The notes under the pieces were generated by a model, which did no database searches, was not told the DNA's origin, and worked only from the letters and a program-made list of their open reading frames with translations. From Clostridia bacterium (GTDB lineage Bacteria; Bacillota; Clostridia; Oscillospirales; Butyricicoccaceae), in assembly GCA_017396925.1 (NCBI GenBank), contig JAFQKM010000202.1:1-6767 (forward strand): a DNA stretch of 6,767 bases. Direction: 5' to 3'. The position numbers and the translations under genes are program-made. Positions 1 to 6,767 of the stretch are shown here, in pieces. The stretch's first letter is position 1. Each line of letters opens with the position of its first letter.

Positions 1-806
1 CCGTCGGAATACTGATAGATGCCGCCGATCTCGCCATCCTGCAGGGCAAAGGCATCGGTGATGTATTCGCGGATCAGGCCATCCTGCGAGCTGACCGTGA
101 TGCCGGTGGGGCGCTCGGTCATGATGGGGTCGTCGTTGTAGGTGGCCATGGCATAGTCAAAGTCCAGCTCGCCGCTGCGGATCTGGGTCAGGATGCCCTT
201 GGCCTGTTCGTGCAGCTCGTTGAGTTCGGCATCGCTGCGGAGACTGCCGTTTTCATCGAGGGTCGACAGGCGGATATACTTGACCTTGATGTAGTTCTCC
301 GAGAAGAACTGGCGCAGGCCCTGGTCGTCGAGGATGACGCTGCCTTCGGCCTCGGCCAGATAATCGTGCAGCATCGAATAGTAGTAGCTCTGCTTCTGCA
401 GCTTATCGTACAGACGGTCGGTCATGGCGTTGTCGTTGAGGTAATCGAGATAGCCCGAAAGGCCGCCCAGCGACTCGATCCATTCGTCCTTTTCAATGGC
501 CAGCTCTTCCTCCAGCTCCTTGGAAAGCTCCAGCTCCAGCTCTTCGCAGGCGCGGAGCATCAGCTCGTTGTCGGCGATCTGGCTCTGGGTGACCTCGTGG
601 GCGCGGGCCAGCATCTCGTCGGCCGTCAGGATGGTGCCCGAGGTTTTCATGCTGAGGTTGAGGTGGTTGTAGTTGAGGTAATAGGCGTATTCCGAGGCGT
701 CGACCTTACGGTCGCCGACCTTCATGGCGGTGGGGCTGGCGGTACAGCTGAAGACGCTCAGGGCGATCAGCAGGGTCAGTGCCAGCACAAGTGCTTTCTT
801 GATCAT
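1..806 (-). CDS. Parvulin-like foldase lipoprotein (PrsA/SurA type), N-terminal part, truncated by window edge
   Basis: This is probably a surface-anchored chaperone or peptidyl-prolyl isomerase that helps exported proteins fold. The frame opens with ATG at 806-804, six bases after a strong GGGAGGG ribosome site, and stays open for 268 codons to the left edge. Residues 1-20 form a lipoprotein signal peptide: K3-K4, a hydrophobic core at 5-16, then VFSC with the likely lipidated Cys21 (Phe at -2 is unusual for a lipobox). Residues 28-150 are helical and charged, with an acidic stretch at 89-107 and a Tyr cluster at 141-143, as in SurA-like N-terminal chaperone domains. Residues 172-268 match the parvulin pattern: KVKYIRLS, an AKGILTQIRSGELDFDYAMATY segment split around residue 210, then DAFALQDGEIGGI. 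The His usual in the first strand (…HIL…) is Tyr177, so catalysis is doubtful. In many Clostridia such a gene follows mfd directly. The family assignment is fairly secure; the end of the domain is not visible. Confidence 0.85.
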   Translation of the reverse strand, partial: MIKKALVLALTLLIALSVFSCTASPTAMKVGDRKVDASEYAYYLNYNHLNLSMKTSGTILTADEMLARAHEVTQSQIADNELMLRACEELELELSKELEEELAIEKDEWIESLGGLSGYLDYLNDNAMTDRLYDKLQKQSYYYSMLHDYLAEAEGSVILDDQGLRQFFSENYIKVKYIRLSTLDENGSLRSDAELNELHEQAKGILTQIRSGELDFDYAMATYNDDPIMTERPTGITVSSQDGLIREYITDAFALQDGEIGGIYQYSD

Positions 807-812
807 AGAAGT

Positions 813-819
813 CCCTCCC
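813..819 (-). promoter_or_regulatory. Ribosome binding site of the foldase lipoprotein gene
   Basis: GGGAGGG on the minus strand lies six bases upstream of ATG 806-804. No other start candidate gives both a Shine-Dalgarno match and a complete signal peptide, so it fixes the start of the lipoprotein. Confidence 0.85.
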
Positions 820-845
820 GGGATGATGTTTTAAATCTACCATAC

Positions 846-876
846 AGTATACCATAAAATCCCCATAGGATGTGAA
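846..876 (-). promoter_or_regulatory. Candidate extended -10 promoter for the foldase lipoprotein gene
   Basis: On the minus strand a -10 hexamer TATACT (851-846) is preceded by TGG (854-852), giving an extended -10 element. TTCACA (876-871) matches five of six -35 bases, but the 19-base spacing is long, so the extended -10 probably carries most of the activity. Predicted transcription starts near 839, giving a leader of about 33 bases. The promoter sits just past the transporter's terminator, so the lipoprotein gene appears to be transcribed independently. A 7-base direct repeat TATGGTA (856-850 and 844-838) brackets the -10 box. Confidence 0.65.
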
Positions 877-883
877 TAAATTT

Positions 884-915
884 AAAAAGCCGACGCGGAA
901 AAGCGCCGGCTTTTT
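884..915 (-). terminator. Rho-independent terminator of the transporter gene
   Basis: On the minus strand AAAAAGCCGGCGC (915-903) pairs with GCGTCGGCTTTTT (896-884) around a six-base loop, a 13-bp stem ending in a T-run. One position is a G-U pair when read on the minus strand but an A-C mismatch on the plus strand, which supports function for leftward transcription. The structure begins 10 bases past the transporter stop codon. Confidence 0.9.
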
Positions 916-925
916 GTTTGTCTGT

Positions 926-2158
926 TTAGTGCAGCTCGGAATATTTCTTGTTTCTGCCAAAGACCCAGTAGATGACGAGGGTGCTGAGCAGATAGGTGAG
1001 GATGGTGATGTAATAGGGGAACTCGTAGGAGATGCGGACCATCAGGATGCCGCCCAGCTGGGTGCCGAGGGCACGGAAGAGGCTGTCGGCCAGAGTGGCC
1101 ATCGAGCTCATAATGGTGCGGTTCTCGGGTGCGACCAGATCCATCTCCATGGTCTGCAGCAGGGGAGAGGTCATGTTCATGAAGCCGTTGCGGCACATGA
1201 AGCTGATTGCCATCATCAGGACGCCCTGAGTCATCGAGATCGACCACAGGAAGGGGATGGAGATCAGCTGGCAGAAGATGGCCATGCGGACGCGGCCGAA
1301 TCTTCTCGACAGGCTGGGGATGAGCAGGCCGCCGACAACGGTGCCCACCTGAGAGAAGGCAATGATCGACCCGACAACGGCATCGGATACGCCCAGACTG
1401 TACTTGATGTAAACGCTGAAGTAGGGGATGACCAGGCCGGCGCCCATGCCGATCAGAGCTTTCTTGAGCAGATAGAGCCAGCTGTCGTGGTTCATGGCTT
1501 TCCAGTAGTCCTGCAGATGCGGACGGGGACGGGAGGCCAGCAGCTTATCGTTGCTGAAGTCGATGCGGGAAATGACCAGCGGAGCCAGCAGCATGAGGCT
1601 GAAGCCGACGTTGAGGGTCATGCGGCTGCCGAAGACCTCGCCGCCCATACCGGCAAAGAAGTCGGACAGGAAGCCGAAGACGTAACTGCCGGTGAACATG
1701 GCCAGATTGCCGAGGACGAAGGAGATCGAGAAGATGGTGACCGTGGTGCGCTCGTCGCTGTTGTCCTTATAGAAGGGGGCCTGCGATACCGTGAAGACGA
1801 CCTGTGCGATACCGAAGATCAGCGAGGTCACCTGCATGAGCAGCATACTGTCGGTGAGGTTGGTATAGCAGAAGCCGGTACCGGCCATGACCAGAAACGC
1901 GCCGATCAGCGAACGTTTGGTGCCGAAGGTCTGGATGATGACAACGGCAAAGAGGGCGCCGATGGCCGAGCCGAAGGTCTTGAGGGCCATCAGGGTGCCG
2001 ATGACGTCCTCGGTCAGACCGATGTTTTTATAGTGGATACCCAGCATGACCTGAATGGCCGACATGATGATGCCGTTCAGGAATACGCAGAACATAAACT
2101 TGCGTACGTTGCTGCCGGCGATTTTCAGAGTATTTATGAAATCCGAAAAGATTCCCAA
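926..2158 (-). CDS. Major facilitator superfamily transporter, substrate unknown
   Basis: This is an integral membrane carrier, probably driven by an ion gradient. The 410 residues show two groups of hydrophobic helices separated by a hydrophilic central loop at about 198-228, the usual 12-helix MFS layout and length. Loop 2-3 carries a degenerate motif A (FGTKRS, 78-83). The equivalent loop of the second half is clearer (SLSRRFGRVR, 282-291), and this pseudo-repeat is typical of MFS proteins. KDNSDERT (131-138) and APENRT (343-348) occupy the positions where related carriers have E-R-containing loops after helices 4 and 10. The start is TTG at 2158-2156, nine bases after AGGAAG; there is no in-frame ATG before residue 22, which would cut into helix 1. 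It has its own promoter (2229-2257) and terminator (884-915). No regulator or biosynthetic partner adjoins it, so drug efflux, sugar or other substrates cannot be distinguished. Composition resembles its neighbours. Confidence 0.92.
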   Translation of the reverse strand: MGIFSDFINTLKIAGSNVRKFMFCVFLNGIIMSAIQVMLGIHYKNIGLTEDVIGTLMALKTFGSAIGALFAVVIIQTFGTKRSLIGAFLVMAGTGFCYTNLTDSMLLMQVTSLIFGIAQVVFTVSQAPFYKDNSDERTTVTIFSISFVLGNLAMFTGSYVFGFLSDFFAGMGGEVFGSRMTLNVGFSLMLLAPLVISRIDFSNDKLLASRPRPHLQDYWKAMNHDSWLYLLKKALIGMGAGLVIPYFSVYIKYSLGVSDAVVGSIIAFSQVGTVVGGLLIPSLSRRFGRVRMAIFCQLISIPFLWSISMTQGVLMMAISFMCRNGFMNMTSPLLQTMEMDLVAPENRTIMSSMATLADSLFRALGTQLGGILMVRISYEFPYYITILTYLLSTLVIYWVFGRNKKYSELH

Positions 2159-2167
2159 GATGATACG

Positions 2168-2179
2168 CTTCCTTTCCTT
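2168..2179 (-). promoter_or_regulatory. Ribosome binding site deciding the TTG start of the transporter
   Basis: The purine-rich stretch AAGGAAAGGAAG on the minus strand contains two Shine-Dalgarno-like cores. The nearer one, AGGAAG (2173-2168), ends nine bases before TTG at 2158. No ATG or GTG lies at suitable spacing, so TTG is the best initiation codon. Confidence 0.7.
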
Positions 2180-2198
2180 ACAAAACTGTATTGGGAAA

Positions 2199-2231
2199 AA
2201 TAAGAGATGGTGTTATACACCAGTTCTTATT
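2199..2231 (-). terminator. 33-base dyad between mfd and the transporter: probable mfd terminator and/or operator
   Basis: The sequence is symmetric about position 2215, with 13 of 16 base pairs matching. The core TGGTGTTATACACCA (2208-2222) is flanked by a two-base mismatch and then AATAAGA/TCTTATT arms. Read on the minus strand, the 3' arm runs into TTATTTTT, so an mfd transcript could fold into a hairpin followed by a U-tract, 47 bases past the mfd stop. This is the only terminator-like structure seen after mfd. The 5' arm overlaps the last bases of the transporter's -10 box, and the core covers its predicted start site, so a repressor-binding operator is an equally valid reading. The internal mismatch and low GC content make terminator strength uncertain. 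Confidence 0.55.
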
Positions 2232-2257
2232 ATAGCGCAGGTTGATAAGATAAGCAA
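2229..2257 (-). promoter_or_regulatory. Sigma-70-type promoter for the transporter gene
   Basis: On the minus strand TTGCTT (2257-2252), a 17-base spacer and a perfect TATAAT (2234-2229) form a housekeeping promoter. Transcription should begin near 2222, leaving a leader of about 63 bases before the TTG start. The region is AT-rich against a GC-rich background. Confidence 0.82.
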
Positions 2258-2277
2258 ATAATTTTATGCAGACGATA

Positions 2278-5751
<3,474 letters not shown>

Positions 5752-5760
5752 TGTGATCAA

Positions 5761-5767
5761 CTCCTTT
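5761..5767 (-). promoter_or_regulatory. Ribosome binding site of mfd
   Basis: AAAGGAG on the minus strand ends nine bases before ATG 5751-5749. The upstream in-frame TTG (5760-5758) touches the site with no spacing, so the ATG is the real start and the protein is 1157 rather than 1160 residues. Confidence 0.85.
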
Positions 5768-5821
5768 ACATAAACAGGGATGGAAAAATGCTGCGGAAAG
5801 ATTTATCTCCATAGCAGTATG

Positions 5822-5844
5822 CCCCATCTTGAAACAAGACGGGG
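5822..5844 (-). other. Hairpin in the pth-mfd gap, no U-tract
   Basis: On the minus strand CCCCGTCTTG (5844-5835) and CAAGATGGGG (5831-5822) form a 10-bp stem with a three-base loop, starting 17 bases after the pth stop. The one non-Watson-Crick position is a G-U pair on this strand and an A-C mismatch on the other, favouring a role in the leftward transcript. The following bases (CATACTGCTATGG) contain no U-run, so it is not a standard intrinsic terminator. An mRNA-stabilising or processing structure, a pause site or a weak terminator are possible. The rest of the gap shows only the mfd ribosome site and no convincing promoter. Confidence 0.55.
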
Positions 5845-5861
5845 TATACCGGGTATATTCG

Positions 5862-6560
5862 TTATTTTTCTTCGGCAGGTGCTGCAGGGGTTTCCTCGTG
5901 CTTGGGCACCTCGGCTTCGGGCTTTTTGGCCTTCTTCTCGGGCTTGGGGGGCTGGGGCTTATCGAGGAAACTCTTGTTGTTGAAGCCCTGCATGGCGGCG
6001 TCGACGCCCTTGAGGATCAGGGTCAGTGCGGCGTCGGGGGCTGCCTTGACGCCCTGATAGGCGTCGGAATCCATGACATCGAGAACATAGTCCTTCATAT
6101 CTTCGCCGGCGGGGCCGCCCATGCCGATCTTGACACGGGGGAACTGATCTGATTCCAGCTGATAGATGATGCTCTTGATGCCGTTGTGGCCGCCGGCCGA
6201 GCCGCTGCGGCGGACGCGCAGGGTGCCTGCCGGGATGGCGATGTCGTCGTAGAGGACGACGATCTTTTCGGGCGGGATGCTGTAGGCCTTGGCCATATCG
6301 CGAACGGCCTCGCCCGAGAGGTTCATAAAGGTCTGAGGCTTCATCAGCATGAGGCTCAGGCCGTTGTAGGTGCAGGTGGTAAAGGTGGCCTTGCACTTGG
6401 TTTTGGTCAGGCGGCCGGCGCCCAGCTTTTCGCTGAGCAGGTCGATGGCCAGGAAGCCCGCATTGTGGCGGGTGGACTCATACTTGGGGCCGGGGTTGCC
6501 CAGACCTACGATGATATAGTCGATCTTGGCCGGTTCTTCCGGCCGCTTGCGTCTGAACAT
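5862..6560 (-). CDS. pth: Peptidyl-tRNA hydrolase
   Basis: Pth cleaves the ester bond of peptidyl-tRNAs that drop off ribosomes, recycling tRNA in the cytoplasm. The conserved core runs from about residue 15 to 195. It carries VGLGNPGPKYESTRHNAGF (18-36) with the catalytic His32 plus Asn22 and Tyr27, KPQTFMNLSG (74-83) with Asn80, YDDIAIPAG (104-112) with the catalytic Asp105, and GSAGGHNG (120-127) with Asn126. By alignment from memory these correspond to E. coli His20, Asn10, Tyr15, Asn68, Asp93 and Asn114, so the enzyme should be active. At 232 residues it is longer than the usual 185-195. The excess is a basic/acidic N-terminal dozen residues and a Lys/Pro/Glu/Ala-rich tail from about 197 to the end. 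The start is ATG 6560-6558, with AAAGG 12 bases upstream, a slightly long spacing; no later start keeps the GLGNPG strand. It lies 81 bases after prs, beyond the prs terminator. No clear promoter is visible, so read-through from prs may contribute. Confidence 0.97.
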   Translation of the reverse strand: MFRRKRPEEPAKIDYIIVGLGNPGPKYESTRHNAGFLAIDLLSEKLGAGRLTKTKCKATFTTCTYNGLSLMLMKPQTFMNLSGEAVRDMAKAYSIPPEKIVVLYDDIAIPAGTLRVRRSGSAGGHNGIKSIIYQLESDQFPRVKIGMGGPAGEDMKDYVLDVMDSDAYQGVKAAPDAALTLILKGVDAAMQGFNNKSFLDKPQPPKPEKKAKKPEAEVPKHEETPAAPAEEK

Positions 6561-6598
6561 GGGATAAAATTGCCTTTCGAAATAAAGATAGAAAAGCA

Positions 6599-6620
6599 GA
6601 GCCGGCCCGAAGGCCGGCTC
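6599..6620 (-). terminator. Rho-independent terminator after prs
   Basis: On the minus strand GAGCCGGCC (6620-6612) and GGCCGGCTC (6607-6599) form a perfect 9-bp GC-rich stem closed by a TTCG loop, the extra-stable C(UUCG)G type. It is followed by TGCTTTTCTATCTTTATTT. It begins 21 bases past the prs stop codon and separates prs from pth. Confidence 0.87.
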
Positions 6621-6641
6621 CAGCCGTTGTGGATGATTGTC

Positions 6642-6767
6642 TTAGATGTAGAGCTCGGAGACAGAGTCGTCGGTAGCCATTCTGCGGATAGCTTCGCCGA
6701 AGTGATCGGCAACGGTGACGACCTGCAGCTTCTCGCACTGCTTCTCGGGAGCCAGAGGAATGGTGTC
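6642..6767 (-). CDS. prs: Ribose-phosphate pyrophosphokinase, C-terminal 41 codons only
   Basis: The full enzyme makes PRPP from ribose 5-phosphate and ATP for purine, pyrimidine, His and Trp synthesis. Only the C-terminus is present, entering at the right edge and ending at TAA 6644-6642. The visible residues include DTIPLAPEKQCEKLQVVTVA, then DHFGEAIRRM and a final VSELYI. These match the family's closing pattern of TxTIPL, a KxxxLxVA strand, xxFAEAIRRI and VSxLF/Y. The position just upstream of pth and mfd is the expected one for prs in Firmicutes. The codons differ from its neighbours: three of four Ala are GCT, and CCT, TCT and AGA appear, as expected for a highly expressed gene. The identification rests on a short stretch plus context. 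Confidence 0.86.
   Translation of the reverse strand, partial: DTIPLAPEKQCEKLQVVTVADHFGEAIRRMATDDSVSELYI

Noticed and set aside
29..806. Frameshift or pseudogene status for the left-edge gene.
   Set aside because: The frame is uninterrupted for 268 codons with consistent codon use; it simply continues beyond the window.
210..857. A 215-codon plus-strand open frame opposite the foldase lipoprotein.
   Set aside because: It is the mirror of a gene with a signal peptide, lipobox and strong ribosome site on the other strand, and has Val/Leu/Gly-rich shadow composition.
872..2203. A 443-codon plus-strand open frame opposite the transporter.
   Set aside because: Its translation is rich in Asp, Glu, Gly, His and Gln, which is the antisense image of a hydrophobic membrane protein. 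It has no plausible ribosome site or domain and reads through the transporter's terminator and promoter.
5785..5861. A possible separate mfd promoter in the pth-mfd gap (TTGTTT, 18 bases, TATGGA; or TATACC further upstream).
   Set aside because: The -10 matches are poor and the -35 candidate lies within the hairpin; random AT-rich sequence gives similar matches.

Overview
The window is a compact bacterial chromosomal segment with five protein genes, all on the minus strand, so transcription runs from the right end to the left. The sequence is GC-rich, with G/C-ending codons dominating. The order prs, pth, mfd, then a parvulin-type foldase lipoprotein is the housekeeping neighbourhood known from Firmicutes (Bacillus has prs-ctc-pth-fin-mfd-spoVT; many Clostridia have pth-mfd-foldase). 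GC-rich composition plus this order suggests a GC-rich clostridial gut anaerobe, for example Oscillospiraceae related to Faecalibacterium, Gemmiger or Subdoligranulum. That genus-level guess is an inference and has not been checked by a search.

From right to left: (1) 6642-6767 is the last 41 codons of ribose-phosphate pyrophosphokinase (prs), followed by a strong UUCG-loop terminator. (2) 5862-6560 is peptidyl-tRNA hydrolase (pth), with short charged extensions at both ends. (3) A 110-base gap holds a 10-bp hairpin without a U-tract. (4) 2278-5751 is the complete transcription-repair coupling factor (mfd, 1157 aa, starting at an ATG inside a slightly longer open frame). (5) 2159-2277 is a regulatory gap. 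It has a near-consensus promoter for the next gene, and its -10 box is built into one arm of a 33-base dyad that also looks like an mfd terminator. (6) 926-2158 is a 12-helix major facilitator superfamily transporter starting at TTG. (7) 807-925 carries the transporter's terminator followed directly by an extended -10 promoter. (8) 1-806 is the N-terminal 268 codons of a secreted lipoprotein with a parvulin-like domain, running off the left edge.

Prs supplies PRPP for nucleotide synthesis, Pth recycles peptidyl-tRNA and Mfd removes stalled RNA polymerase and recruits repair. These are unlinked core functions that commonly share a locus. The lipoprotein probably works outside the membrane on protein folding. 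The transporter has its own promoter and terminator, so it looks like an independent unit lodged between mfd and the foldase gene.

I found no mobile element, CRISPR array, RNA gene, toxin or defence system, and nothing that amounts to a previously undescribed system. The most interesting points are the overlapping promoter/terminator/operator arrangement upstream of the transporter, the apparent loss of the usual parvulin histidine in the lipoprotein, and the insertion of the transporter into a conserved gene order. Long plus-strand open frames opposite mfd and the transporter are codon-bias shadows.
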